Shown here: positions 52,029 to 61,106 of the stretch, piece by piece
Layout of the letters: each line of letters opens with the position of its first letter
Numbering within the stretch: position 1 is the stretch's first letter
NCBI RefSeq assembly: GCF_008727735.1
Contig: NZ_CP044227.1
Span: 2,181,001-2,245,000 of the forward strand
Length of the DNA stretch: 64,000 bases
Direction: 5' to 3'
Origin: Flintibacter sp. KGMB00164
Lineage (GTDB): Bacteria; Bacillota; Clostridia; Oscillospirales; Oscillospiraceae
Notes under the pieces: model-generated
Database searches by the model: none
What the model was told of the DNA's origin: nothing
What the model saw: only the letters and a program-made list of their open reading frames with translations
Made by a program: the position numbers and the translations under genes

Positions 52029-52820
52029 TTATAGAAACAGCAGCAGGCTCACCGCCATGACCGCCATGCCGGAAATCAGACCGTAGAGGGACAGGTGGTG
52101 CTCCCCATACTCCCGGGCCGCCGGCAGCAGCTCGTCAAATGAGATAAACACCATGATTCCCGCCACTCCGGCAAACAGCACTCCAAACACAGTATCGTTC
52201 ATGATGGGCCGCAATACCAACCAGCCCAGCAGCGCCCCCAGAGGCTCCGCCAGACCGGACAGGAAGGAGTACCGGAACGCCTTGCTCCGGGAGCCGGTAG
52301 CCTGGTAGATGGGCACGGAAACGGCGATTCCCTCCGGGATGTTATGAATGGCGATGGCCACCACGATGGGAATAGCCAGGCCGGGCTCCTGCAGGGCGGA
52401 CACAAAGGTAGCTAGCCCCTCGGGGAAGTTGTGGATGGCAATGGCCAGGGCGGTAAACACCCCCATGCGCATCAGCTGCCCGGCCTTGGGGTCCCCCTCC
52501 ATGCTTTTCACCTCATGGGGGTTCTCTTCCTCCGGGATCAGCTTATCGATCACAGCAATCACCAGCATGCCGCCAAAAAAGGCCGCCACGGTGGCCCAGC
52601 TCCCCGGTCGGGTACCCAATTCCCGCACCAGAGCCTCCCGGGCCTCTCCCATGATCTCCACCAGGGATACATAGATCATCACACCGGCCGAAAAGCCCAG
52701 CGAGACCGAAAGGAACTTGCGATTGGTACTGCGGCACAAAAAAGCGATGCCGCTGCCGATGCCGGTGCTCAGTCCAGCCAGCAGGGTGAGAAAAAATGCC
52801 AAAAATACTCGATGGTCCAA
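52029..52820 (-). CDS. zupT: ZIP-family metal transporter (ZupT-like)
   Basis: The 263-residue protein has eight membrane segments. The metal path carries GFSAGVMIYVSLVEIM in helix 2, IAIHNFPEGLATFVSAL in helix 4, and VAIAIHNIPEGIAVSVP in helix 5, the double HNxPEG signature. ZIP proteins import zinc, iron or manganese. It has its own promoter, a DtxR-like operator and a terminator, so metal control is likely. Confidence 0.95.
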   Translation of the reverse strand: MDHRVFLAFFLTLLAGLSTGIGSGIAFLCRSTNRKFLSVSLGFSAGVMIYVSLVEIMGEAREALVRELGTRPGSWATVAAFFGGMLVIAVIDKLIPEEENPHEVKSMEGDPKAGQLMRMGVFTALAIAIHNFPEGLATFVSALQEPGLAIPIVVAIAIHNIPEGIAVSVPIYQATGSRSKAFRYSFLSGLAEPLGALLGWLVLRPIMNDTVFGVLFAGVAGIMVFISFDELLPAAREYGEHHLSLYGLISGMAVMAVSLLLFL

Positions 52821-52841
52821 AGGACACCTCCAATCTTATTT

Positions 52842-52897
52842 TTTGGTTAGCTTACACTAATTTATGTGATTGTACCATCCCGGGCCGCCCCTGTCAA
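52842..52897 (-). promoter_or_regulatory. zupT promoter with DtxR/MntR-like operator
   Basis: Minus-strand TTGACA (52897-52892), a 17-bp spacer and TACAAT (52874-52869) form the promoter. The site TTAGTGTAAGCTAACCAAA (52860-52842) matches the DtxR/IdeR consensus TTAGGTTAGCCTAACCTAA at 14 of 19 positions and overlaps the transcription start region. A metal-dependent repressor is therefore likely. No dtxR/mntR gene is in the window. Confidence 0.65.
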
Positions 52898-52924
52898 CGG
52901 TCCGCCACGTCCCCAATTTACACC

Positions 52925-52960
52925 AAAAAAGGAACCGGAGCCATAGCTCCGGTTCCTTCT
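52925..52960 (-). terminator. Terminator of greA
   Basis: The GGAACCGGAGC stem with its complement is followed by TTTTTT on the minus strand, just after the greA stop. Confidence 0.9.
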
Positions 52961-52965
52961 CTCAT

Positions 52966-53469
52966 TTAGTAGCGGTTGAGAGGGATCTCCCCGTCGTCGC
53001 TGCCCTTTTCGATGGCGCGGATCACCGCGTCATAGCCGTAGTTCTCGTTGACCTGGATATGCACCCGGTCCCCTACCCGGCGGCCCAGCAGGCAGCGCCC
53101 CACCGGGGACTCCTTGCTGATGAGCCCCTTCAGGGCGTCCTGGCGCATGGTGGTAACGATCTGGTAGACCTCCTCCTCGTCATCGTCCTCCATATAGACG
53201 GTGACCTTGTCGTACAGTCCCACCTGGTCGCTGCCCGACTGGTCGGAGATGACCACGGCGGTCTTGATCATATTCTCCAGGAATCGGATGCGGCTCTCGT
53301 TGCGGTTTTTCTCCTGCTTGGCCGCCTTGTACTCAAAGTTCTCGCTGAGATCCCCGAAGGCCCGGGCCTCCTTCACCGCCTCCAGCAGCTGGGGGCGCAG
53401 AACGATGCGCCGGTGGTCCAGCTCCTTGCGCATAAGCTCCAGATCTTTTTGCGTCAGTTCATTGTGCAT
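52966..53469 (-). CDS. greA: GreA/GreB-family transcription elongation factor
   Basis: The 167-residue factor has the N-terminal coiled coil with KEARAFGDLSENFEYKAAKQEK, typical of GreA, and a C-terminal FKBP-like domain with SPVGRCLLGRRVGDRVHI. It stimulates cleavage of backtracked RNA by polymerase. It follows the ornithine racemase gene by 47 bp. Confidence 0.95.
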   Translation of the reverse strand: MHNELTQKDLELMRKELDHRRIVLRPQLLEAVKEARAFGDLSENFEYKAAKQEKNRNESRIRFLENMIKTAVVISDQSGSDQVGLYDKVTVYMEDDDEEEVYQIVTTMRQDALKGLISKESPVGRCLLGRRVGDRVHIQVNENYGYDAVIRAIEKGSDDGEIPLNRY

Positions 53470-53485
53470 GATGCTCGCCTCTCAT

Positions 53486-53512
53486 AAAAACCGGGCGGCC
53501 AGAAGCCGCCCG
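53486..53512 (-). terminator. Terminator of the ornithine racemase gene
   Basis: The CGGGCGGC stem with its complement is followed by GTTTTT on the minus strand, directly after the stop at 53517. Confidence 0.75.
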
Positions 53513-53516
53513 ACGG

Positions 53517-54611
53517 TTACGTCTCATTCTTGTAATAAATGTGGACGCTTTTACTGCCTGTTAAGTATACCATAGTGGCGTAGCACAAGTCAAACTCCAG
53601 CACGTCTCCGGTTTTCAGCCGCCGGGTGGCTCCCTCCACATCCAAAATGGTATGGTCGGAGGAGGCACCCAGCACCTTGATGCCCGGCTCCCGGGGGATG
53701 AGGTCGTCGCTTTCTCCATAGTCCACACGGCCCATGGCCAGCAGACAGCGCAAGCGGTGGCCCCGGTCCACGTAGGTACGGGTTCGTCCAAAGGCGTCCA
53801 CCGACAGCTCGCCCACCGGGTGGGAGGGCTTGACCTTGGACTCAATGACCTGCGCCCGGAGGACCATAATATCCTTGTGCATAAAGTCCATATTACAGCC
53901 CCAGATGCTGCCCAGGAGAATGCCCTCTCCCACCCGCAGGTGGTTGATGCGGGGCGGCATGGTGCCGTCCAGCACCATATGAAGCGAGGAGGACGCACCA
54001 CCGGAGATGACCTCCAGCTTCCGTCCGATGGCTTTCTCCACCTGCTCGGCAGCCGCCACCAGGTCGTGCATTTTTTCCGGAGTGGCCTGGATAGAACCAT
54101 AGCATCCCAGGTTGGTGCCCACGCCCAGCAGTTCCAGGTTGGGCAGGTCGTGCTCCACCTCCAGGGCGGCGGCTACCAGTTCGTCCCAGTCCCAGAAGCC
54201 CTCCCGCAGGTCACCCAAGTCCACCATAAGGATCACCTTGTGGGTCTTTCCCTTGTTTCGGGCCGCTTCATCCAGCAGCCGCAGGACGGAGCATTCGCTG
54301 TTTAGACTGATATCGGACCAGGTCACCACATCCTCCACCTCACTGGGCATGGGGATGCGGATGAGCATGAGCGGAGTTCGGATTCCGGCCTCCTTCAATC
54401 CGCGCAGCTGGTCCATCCGGGAGGAGGCAATACTGGACACCCCCACTTCCTCATAGACCTTTGCCGCTGCGGGCAGCGCGTGGAATCCCTTTACTACGCC
54501 GGAAATCTCAATAGAAGAAGCCTGGCAGCGCTCTTGGAGCGCTGCCAGGTTTTCCTTGAGCTTTCCCAGATCGATCTCCACATGGGGATATTGATAACTC
54601 GGTTGGCTCAT
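53517..54611 (-). CDS. orr: Alanine/ornithine racemase-family PLP enzyme
   Basis: The 364-residue enzyme has a PLP alanine-racemase-like barrel. The Lys is in ISGVVKGFHALPA (about residue 41), followed by LISLNSE-type and ILMVDLGDLREGFW motifs. The C-terminal half is the beta domain (VGELSVDAFGRTRTYVDRGH). It matches the ornithine racemase group of clostridial ornithine (Stickland) metabolism; annotation as Orr over a broad-specificity racemase rests on family resemblance and its nhaC neighbour. Start ATG 54611 follows AAAGGA. Confidence 0.85.
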   Translation of the reverse strand: MSQPSYQYPHVEIDLGKLKENLAALQERCQASSIEISGVVKGFHALPAAAKVYEEVGVSSIASSRMDQLRGLKEAGIRTPLMLIRIPMPSEVEDVVTWSDISLNSECSVLRLLDEAARNKGKTHKVILMVDLGDLREGFWDWDELVAAALEVEHDLPNLELLGVGTNLGCYGSIQATPEKMHDLVAAAEQVEKAIGRKLEVISGGASSSLHMVLDGTMPPRINHLRVGEGILLGSIWGCNMDFMHKDIMVLRAQVIESKVKPSHPVGELSVDAFGRTRTYVDRGHRLRCLLAMGRVDYGESDDLIPREPGIKVLGASSDHTILDVEGATRRLKTGDVLEFDLCYATMVYLTGSKSVHIYYKNET

Positions 54612-54637
54612 ATGTTCGTTCCTTTAAACCGCGTAAA

Positions 54638-56128
54638 TTAGGCCTTCACAGCCTTCTGACGCTTGTAGGGCTTGTTGTCCAGGTCCTTCAGGGTCAGGCC
54701 CAGAGCGGCACACAGCCAGTTGATGATGGGCATCAGCCAGTTGAAGATGGCGAAGATACCATACTGCTCCACGCCGATACCCAGAGTGGTGGAGATGTAC
54801 ACACCGCAGGTGTTCCAGGGAATCAGAGCAGAGGTAACGGTGCCGGCACCCTCCAGAGCGGAGGACAGAACGGCGGGATGCAGACCCATCTTGCGGTACT
54901 CCTCGGCGTACATACGGCCGGGAACCACGATGGAGATGTACTGCTCGGGCATGGTCATGTTGGACAGCACGCAGGTGACCTCGGTGAGGGCAACCAGGCC
55001 GGCAGGACCCTTGGCCAGCTTCTTGATCTGGTTGACGACGACCTCCAGCTGGTGGGTACCTTCCATGATGCCGCCGAACATCATAGCAATGATGGTCATG
55101 GCCACGGAGTTCATCATACCCATGATGCCGCCCTTTTCCAGCAGCTCGATCAGGGTATCATAGGTCTCTGCGCTCAGAGCAGCCTTCAGGATCTCCTTCA
55201 ACTCGTCAGAGAAGGTGAAGCCGTCCAGGCCGTAGGAGAACAGGGTGCCCAGGCTGCAGCTCTCAGGCTGGAAAATGAGGCCCAGGATGGCGCCGGAGAA
55301 AATACCCAGGGTGATACCGGGGATGGCGGGCATCTTCATGGCCACGGCTACAATAACGATGACAGGGGGCAGCATCAGAATCGGGTTGATGTTGAAGAGA
55401 CCGCCCTGGGCAGCGTTCAGAGCATTGGCAAACTCAGTCACGCGGCTCATATCGGCATCGCCGCCGTGATACTGCATAGCGCCCAGCACACCAAAGACCA
55501 CCAGAGTGATCACATAGGTGATGGCAGTGGGGAGCATCATGGCCTTCACGTGGGCGATAACATCAGTACCAGCCATAGCGGGGGCCAGGTTCGTGGTGTC
55601 AGACAGAGGAGACATCTTGTCGCCGAAATACGCACCAGAGAGGATGGCGCCGGCGGTCATAGCAGGATTCATGCCAAGGCCGAAGCCGATGCCCATGAAT
55701 GCCACACCCATGGTGCCCATGGTACCCCAGGAGGTACCGGTGGCCAGAGAGGTGATGGAACAGACCAGCACGGTGGCGATGAAGAAGATAGAGGGATGGA
55801 TAATCTGCAGGCCGTAGTAAATCATGGTGGGTACCACGCCGGCGTTGATCCACACGCCGATGAGGATACCAACGATGATCAGAATACAGATGGACTGAAG
55901 GGCCTTATAGATGCCGTCCATCATCATCTTCTCAATAGCATCCCACTTATAGCCCAGATACAGGGCCATCAGAGCCGCGACGCACACGCCGCAGAACATA
56001 GGTACATGAACGGGGGCACCAAAGATAATGATGCCTACTGCCAGCAGGGCAATCAAAGCAACCAGGGTGATAAGGGCTTCCCATACTTTTGGCATGCGGC
56101 CGTCTCTGGATTTATTTGTCTCACTCAT
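54638..56128 (-). CDS. nhaC: NhaC-family Na+/H+ (or amino acid) antiporter
   Basis: The 496-residue protein has about twelve membrane segments. NhaC hallmarks: ATGTSWGTMGTMGVAFMG, GAILSGAYFGDKMSPLSDTTN, MEGTHQLEVVVNQIKKLAKG, and ALIPWNTCGVYISTTLGI. The start is not certain: ATG 56128 (MSETNKSRDG) lacks an ideal site, and an in-frame ATG lies further upstream. In some clostridial ornithine clusters an NhaC gene neighbours orr, as here, so substrate could be ornithine or arginine rather than sodium. Confidence 0.93.
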   Translation of the reverse strand: MSETNKSRDGRMPKVWEALITLVALIALLAVGIIIFGAPVHVPMFCGVCVAALMALYLGYKWDAIEKMMMDGIYKALQSICILIIVGILIGVWINAGVVPTMIYYGLQIIHPSIFFIATVLVCSITSLATGTSWGTMGTMGVAFMGIGFGLGMNPAMTAGAILSGAYFGDKMSPLSDTTNLAPAMAGTDVIAHVKAMMLPTAITYVITLVVFGVLGAMQYHGGDADMSRVTEFANALNAAQGGLFNINPILMLPPVIVIVAVAMKMPAIPGITLGIFSGAILGLIFQPESCSLGTLFSYGLDGFTFSDELKEILKAALSAETYDTLIELLEKGGIMGMMNSVAMTIIAMMFGGIMEGTHQLEVVVNQIKKLAKGPAGLVALTEVTCVLSNMTMPEQYISIVVPGRMYAEEYRKMGLHPAVLSSALEGAGTVTSALIPWNTCGVYISTTLGIGVEQYGIFAIFNWLMPIINWLCAALGLTLKDLDNKPYKRQKAVKA

Positions 56129-56272
56129 AGAATTGCTACCAACCTTTCTTTCATTACTTTGCATGTTCTGCATTTTTTGATTCAGCGTTGGATTGCTTGT
56201 GGACGTTTAGCCTGGTACCGCTATGCACCTCCTCCCTCTCAGAGCTTTACAACACAGACCTCCAGGTGCAAG

Positions 56273-56300
56273 TCTGGGCGCGCCCGCCGGCGCGCCCAGA
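56273..56300. other. Stable GC hairpin in the argD-nhaC gap
   Basis: The stem TCTGGGCGCGCC with its complement and a 4-nt loop lies 44 bp after the argD stop. It has no T-run, so it is more likely an RNA-processing or partial attenuation structure than a clean terminator. The remaining gap up to nhaC holds no gene that I can support. Confidence 0.5.
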
Positions 56301-56344
56301 TCTCGCCCCAATGCGTGTGTTAAATGACTACTTTAAACAGGATC

Positions 56345-57568
56345 TTACACACCCAGCTCGGTCATGGCCTTGTCGATGGCGGCCACAACGATATCAACCT
56401 CTTCCTCGCTAGCGATCAGCGGGGGAATGAAGCGCAGGACGTTGCCCGCGGTGCAGTTGATAAGAACCTTCTGCTCGAAGCACTTCTGGACGATCTTGGG
56501 ACCGATCTCGTTGTCCTTGAGCTCAGCGCCGTTGATCATGCCCATGCCGCGGACCTCGGTGATGGTGCCAGGGTGCTTGCCGGACAGCTCGGTGAGCTTG
56601 GCACGGAAGTACTCGCCCACCTTCACCGCGTTGTCCATCACGCCCTCGTGGAGCATGGTGTCCAGGGTCGCCTCCGCCAGGCCGCAGGCCAGGGGGCCGC
56701 CTGCGAAGGTGGAGCCGTGGGTGCCGGGAGTCAGGGTCAGAGCGGCCTCGCCGCGGGCGCAGACAGCGCCGATGGGCACGCCGGAGCCCAGAGCCTTAGC
56801 CATGGAGCAGGTGTCGGGCTCCACGCCGTAATTCTGGTGGGCGAACAGCTTGCCGGTACGGCCGGAGCCGACCTGGACCTCGTCGAACATGAGCAGGATG
56901 CCCTTCTCGTCGCACAGGTCACGCAGGCCCTGGAGGAACTCCTGGGAAGCGGGACGGACGCCGCCCTCGCCCTGAACAGGCTCGGTGAGAATGGCGCACA
57001 CGTCGTCGCCCATCTGAGCCTTCACGGACTCCAGGTTGTTGAACTCGGCATAGCGGAAGCCCTCAGGCAGAGGGGAGAACCACTTGGGATTGTGAACGAT
57101 CTCCTGACCGGTAGCGGTGGCGGTAGCCAGCGTGCGGCCGTGGAAGGACTTCAGCATGGAGATGACCACATAGCGCTCGGGGTGGCCATGGTCCTTGGCG
57201 TACTTACGAGCCAGCTTGATCTGGCCTTCGTTAGCCTCAGCGCCGGAGTTGGCAAAGAACACCTTGTCAAAGCAGCTGTTCTCGCAAATCATCTTACAGA
57301 CCTGGATGGCGGGCTCGTTGTAGTAGTAGTTGGAGCAGTGCATCATATCCTTGGCGCGGTCCAGAGCCTTCACGATGGCGGGGTGATGGTGACCCAGGCC
57401 GTTGACGGCGATGCCGCCCACGAAATCCAGATACTTATTGCCGTCCAGATCCCAGACCCAGCAGCCCTCGCCCTTGTCCATCACGATGGGCATTCTGGCG
57501 TGGTTGCCGTACAGATACTTATCAGCAGCGGCGATGGCCTCAGCATTGCTCTTGAATCTCTCAATCAT
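56345..57568 (-). CDS. argD: Acetylornithine aminotransferase
   Basis: The 407-residue class III aminotransferase has YLDFVGGIAVNGLGHHHPA, FANSGAEANEGQIKLAR, LLMFDEVQVGSGRTG, and the PLP Lys in SMAKALGSGVPIGA. It makes N-acetylornithine. It is the last gene of argC-argJ-argB-argD. Confidence 0.97.
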   Translation of the reverse strand: MIERFKSNAEAIAAADKYLYGNHARMPIVMDKGEGCWVWDLDGNKYLDFVGGIAVNGLGHHHPAIVKALDRAKDMMHCSNYYYNEPAIQVCKMICENSCFDKVFFANSGAEANEGQIKLARKYAKDHGHPERYVVISMLKSFHGRTLATATATGQEIVHNPKWFSPLPEGFRYAEFNNLESVKAQMGDDVCAILTEPVQGEGGVRPASQEFLQGLRDLCDEKGILLMFDEVQVGSGRTGKLFAHQNYGVEPDTCSMAKALGSGVPIGAVCARGEAALTLTPGTHGSTFAGGPLACGLAEATLDTMLHEGVMDNAVKVGEYFRAKLTELSGKHPGTITEVRGMGMINGAELKDNEIGPKIVQKCFEQKVLINCTAGNVLRFIPPLIASEEEVDIVVAAIDKAMTELGV

Positions 57569-57643
57569 GGGAAGAGTCCTCCTTTTTATTGATTTGTTCC
57601 GGCCCTCCCGGGAGGGAACTCCCGCGGAGGGGGTCCGGAAAAT

Positions 57644-58525
57644 TCACTTATTCCACTTGATGCCCACGCTGGGCTGATCCTTACCCACAGTGGTACCGAT
57701 GCCCTCGTTGGCAAAGGCCTCGTAGAGGATGCTGTGAGGCTTGCGGCCGTCGATGATGTGGACGTTGGTCACGCCCTCCTCAATGGCCTGGACACAGCAG
57801 TCCACCTTGGGGATCATACCGCCGGCGATGGTGCCCTGATCCTTCAGGCCCTGCACGTCGGCGATGTTCAGATAGCTGATGACGTCGCGGATCTTGATAT
57901 CGTTGCACAGACCCTCGATGTCGGTCAGGAGCATCAGCTTCTCAGCGCCCAGAGCGCTGGCCAGCTTACCGGCGGCGGTGTCGCCGTTGATGTTGAAGCT
58001 CTGACCATTCCCGTCGGTACCCACAGGGGCCACCACGGGGATGTAACCGGCGTCCAGCAGAGCCTGCACGGGAGCGGCGTTCACTTCAACGATGTCGCCC
58101 ACGAAGCCCAGCTCCTCGCTGCGCTGCACGCACTTATAGATGTTGGCGCTGATACCGGACAGGCCCACGGCCTCGCCGCCGATGGCGTTGATCCGGCCAA
58201 CCAGCTCGCTGTTCACCTGGCCGATGAGCACCGCCTCTACCACGCTGATGATGTCAGCGGAGGTGTAGCGCAGGCCGTTGATGAACTGCACGGGGATATC
58301 CAGCTTCTCCAGCATCTTGTTGATGCCGGGGCCGCCGCCGTGGCTGAGCACGGGCTTCATCCCCAGGAGCTTGAGCATCACCACGTCCTGGAGGACGGCG
58401 GCTTTCAGCTCCTCGTTGATCATGGCGTTGCCGCCATACTTGATCACAATAACCTTACCGGCGTACTTCTTGAGATAGGGCATTGCCTCCATCAGGGTGG
58501 CAACCTTGCTGGCTACATCATTCAT
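57644..58525 (-). CDS. argB: Acetylglutamate kinase
   Basis: The 293-residue amino-acid kinase has VIVKYGGNAM near the N-terminus, SHGGGPGINKML for the phosphate-binding turn, and IPKVDCCVQAIEEGV. Its N-terminal extension and KYGGN are typical of arginine-sensitive kinases. It lies 16 bp after argJ. Confidence 0.97.
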   Translation of the reverse strand: MNDVASKVATLMEAMPYLKKYAGKVIVIKYGGNAMINEELKAAVLQDVVMLKLLGMKPVLSHGGGPGINKMLEKLDIPVQFINGLRYTSADIISVVEAVLIGQVNSELVGRINAIGGEAVGLSGISANIYKCVQRSEELGFVGDIVEVNAAPVQALLDAGYIPVVAPVGTDGNGQSFNINGDTAAGKLASALGAEKLMLLTDIEGLCNDIKIRDVISYLNIADVQGLKDQGTIAGGMIPKVDCCVQAIEEGVTNVHIIDGRKPHSILYEAFANEGIGTTVGKDQPSVGIKWNK

Positions 58526-58540
58526 AGCGCGCCCCTCCTC

Positions 58541-59764
58541 TTAAGAACGGTAATCGCCGTTGATCTTGACGTAATCGTAGGTCAGGTCACAGCCGAACGC
58601 GGTGGCCTGGCCGTCGCCGCTGTGGAAGTTCACGATGACGGTGATGTCATGCTCGGTGAGCACCTTCTTGGCCAGCTCCTCGCTGAAGTCGGTGCCGAAG
58701 CCGTTCTCCATCACCACCACCTCGCCGGCGGCGCTCTTCAGGATGCAGTCGGCCTTGGTGGGATCCACGTCGGCGCCGGAGTAACCGGCAGCGGCCATGA
58801 TGCGGCCCCAGTTGGCGTCCTTGCCGAACACGGCGGCCTTAAACAGGGTGGAACCGGCGATGGAACGGGCCACCATCTTGGCGTCCTTCTCGGTGGGCAG
58901 ACCGCCGGCCTCTACGATGATGAGGTGGGTCGCGCCCTCGCCGTCGGAAGCGATGCGGCGAGCCATATCCATGCAGATGTCATCCAGAGCGGCAGCAAAA
59001 GCAGCCTTGTCTTCCTCGGTCTCCACGGCCACGCCGGAGGCGCCGTTGGCCAGCAGGAACAGGGAGTCGTTGGTGCTGGTGTCGCCGTCCACGGTCATCA
59101 TGTTAAAGCTCTTGTCGGTGCTCTTCTTCAGCATCTCCTGGACCACAGCGGCGTCCACCTTGGCGTCGGTGGTGATGTAAGCCAGCATGGTGGCCATGTT
59201 GGGGTGGATCATGCCGGAGCCCTTGGCGCAGGCGCCGATGCGGATGGTGCCGCCGGACAGCTCCAGCTCCAGAGCGGTCTCCTTGCGGACCAGGTCGGTG
59301 GTCATGATGGCCCAAGCGGCCTCAGAGCCCTTGTCGGCGCTCATGTCGGGAGCGATGCGGCGCACGCCCTCCAGCACCTTCTCAACGGGCAGCTGCTGAC
59401 CGATGACGCCGGTGGAGCACACGAAGACCTCGTCCTCGCCCAGTCCCAGCAGCTTCTCAGCCTCGGTCTCCACCAGCTTGGCATTCTTGATGCCCTGCTC
59501 GCCGGTGGCGGCGTTGGCGTTGCCGCTGTTGATGACAACAGCGCGGGCCTTACCCTTCTTCAGGATCTCACGGTCCAGAATCACGGGAGCGGCGCAGAAC
59601 TTATTGGTGGTGAACATGGCCGCACAGGAGGCGGGATATTCAGAATAAATCATAGCCACGTCGGGCTTTTCACTCTTGCGGCTCTTCACGCCCACATAGC
59701 AGGCGCCGGCCAGGAAGCCCTTGGGGGTGGTCACGCCGCCGCCCTGGATCAGTTTATAAGCCAT
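58541..59764 (-). CDS. argJ: Bifunctional glutamate N-acetyltransferase / ornithine acetyltransferase
   Basis: The 407-residue Ntn-like enzyme recycles the acetyl group. The self-cleavage site is at MATMLAYITTDAK (Ala-Thr before Met-Leu, about residue 185), and NSGNANAATGEQG and NWGRIMAAAGYSGAD are other signatures. Both genes for acetyl recycling (argJ here) imply that the linear argE route is not needed. Confidence 0.97.
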   Translation of the reverse strand: MAYKLIQGGGVTTPKGFLAGACYVGVKSRKSEKPDVAMIYSEYPASCAAMFTTNKFCAAPVILDREILKKGKARAVVINSGNANAATGEQGIKNAKLVETEAEKLLGLGEDEVFVCSTGVIGQQLPVEKVLEGVRRIAPDMSADKGSEAAWAIMTTDLVRKETALELELSGGTIRIGACAKGSGMIHPNMATMLAYITTDAKVDAAVVQEMLKKSTDKSFNMMTVDGDTSTNDSLFLLANGASGVAVETEEDKAAFAAALDDICMDMARRIASDGEGATHLIIVEAGGLPTEKDAKMVARSIAGSTLFKAAVFGKDANWGRIMAAAGYSGADVDPTKADCILKSAAGEVVVMENGFGTDFSEELAKKVLTEHDITVIVNFHSGDGQATAFGCDLTYDYVKINGDYRS

Positions 59765-59808
59765 AGGTATCCTTCCTTTCTTCCGTCACGACAATGATGT
59801 TTGATCAA

Positions 59809-60882
59809 TCAGGGGTACATGGGGGGAATCAGCAGGCCGGTGGTCTCAGGCAGATCGAAGATGATGTTCATATTCTGGATTGCCTGACCAGCGGCGCCCT
59901 TGCCGATGTTGTCGATGACGGAGCTGACCAGCAGGCGCTTGGTACGGGCGTCATAGGTGGGAGTCATGCAGCACATATTGGTGCCGGCGGTCCACTTGGT
60001 CTGAGCGGGCTTGCTGGCGGGGAAGACGCGCACGAAGGGCTCATCCTTGTAGTAGTTCTGATACAGCTCGAAGAGCTCATCGTTGGTGATATCCTTGTTC
60101 AGGGTGGCATAGATGGTGACCTCGATGCCGCGGATCTGGGGAGTCAGGTGAGGCTGGAAATTGATGAACTGCCAAGTCTCGGGCTTCATCAGATCTCTGC
60201 CCTGGATGTAAGCGATGTTCTGCTCGATCTCGGGGGTGTGGCGGTGAGAGCCGCCCAGAGCGTAGGCGCAGAAGTTATTGGTGGCCTCGGTGAGCAGCTT
60301 GTTGGGGGCGGGACGACGGCCAGCGCCGGTGTAGCCGCTCTTGGCGTCCACGATGATGGTGTTCTCCACCACCATGCCCTCCTTCACCACGGGGTACAGG
60401 CCCAGAGTAGTGGCGGTGGGATAGCAGCCGGGGTTGGAGATGAGGCTCTTGCCCTTGGCCAGATCGCGCTGGATCTCGGGGATGCAGTAGACGGCCTCCT
60501 TGGTCATCTCATAGTTGGGGTGCTCCAGGTGATACCACTTCTCCCAGGTCTTGGCGTCACGGAAGCGGATATCAGCGCCGAAGTCGATGAACTTCTTGCC
60601 GGCGGCCAGGACCTTCTCGGCAATGCCGCACACGGTACCGGCGTCCACAGCGGTGAAGACCACGTCGCTGTCCTTGACAATCATGTCCAGAGTCTCGTCG
60701 TTGAGGGGGAGGATCTCCTGGTCGTAGAAGCCCATCAGAGCAGCGTGCTCATCCTGGATCTTCCGGCCGGCAGCAAAGCTATCGGCCAGATGGGCGACCT
60801 GTGTCTCGGGATGGTGCACCATCAGGCGAAGCAATTCACCACAAGCATAGCTGGCAGCACCGCAAATAGAAAAACGAATCAT
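59809..60882 (-). CDS. argC: N-acetyl-gamma-glutamyl-phosphate reductase
   Basis: The 357-residue enzyme starts at ATG 60882 (MIRFSICGAASYACG), 9 nt after AGGAGG. The catalytic Cys is in SNPGCYPTATTLGLYP, and GSHRHTPEIEQN is the substrate His loop. The N-terminal NADPH loop reads CGAASYACGELLRL, where most homologues have GASGYTGxELLR. It is the first gene of the arginine operon. Confidence 0.96.
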   Translation of the reverse strand: MIRFSICGAASYACGELLRLMVHHPETQVAHLADSFAAGRKIQDEHAALMGFYDQEILPLNDETLDMIVKDSDVVFTAVDAGTVCGIAEKVLAAGKKFIDFGADIRFRDAKTWEKWYHLEHPNYEMTKEAVYCIPEIQRDLAKGKSLISNPGCYPTATTLGLYPVVKEGMVVENTIIVDAKSGYTGAGRRPAPNKLLTEATNNFCAYALGGSHRHTPEIEQNIAYIQGRDLMKPETWQFINFQPHLTPQIRGIEVTIYATLNKDITNDELFELYQNYYKDEPFVRVFPASKPAQTKWTAGTNMCCMTPTYDARTKRLLVSSVIDNIGKGAAGQAIQNMNIIFDLPETTGLLIPPMYP

Positions 60883-60947
60883 GACACTTTTCCTCCTTTT
60901 TTGTTGTAAAACATCCAACCAGGAATTCCATTTTCGCAATCTTTACT

Positions 60948-61072
60948 TCCATTTTAAATTATTTTTGAATGGATCGTAATGATTCTGTTGAATTTTCCTA
61001 CTGTGTATTATATAATTACTAGGCAGAATATACAAGAAATTCTTTTTTCTGTTTCGCATTCCTAAGTGGAAT
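60948..61072. promoter_or_regulatory. Divergent argC/lysR promoter region with overlapping -10 boxes
   Basis: lysR: TTGAAT (60988-60993), a 17-bp spacer and TATAAT (61011-61016). argC: minus-strand TTGTAT (61035-61030), a 17-bp spacer and TATAAT (61012-61007). The two -10 boxes overlap in opposite directions. Inverted repeats TCCATT…AATGGA (60948-60973) and ATTCC-taagt-GGAAT (61058-61072) are candidate LysR sites; the second has the T-N11-A spacing. Confidence 0.65.
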
Positions 61073-61106
61073 GTCGTAATTTCATGAAGAAGGAGCCAAC
61101 ATTTTT

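Noticed and set aside
57734-59797. Long open frames antisense to argB/argJ and many other genes (also 35782-38334, 30932-33736)
   Set aside because: They lie opposite well-supported conserved genes, have His/Gly/Leu-biased shadow composition caused by high GC third positions, and lack ribosome sites.
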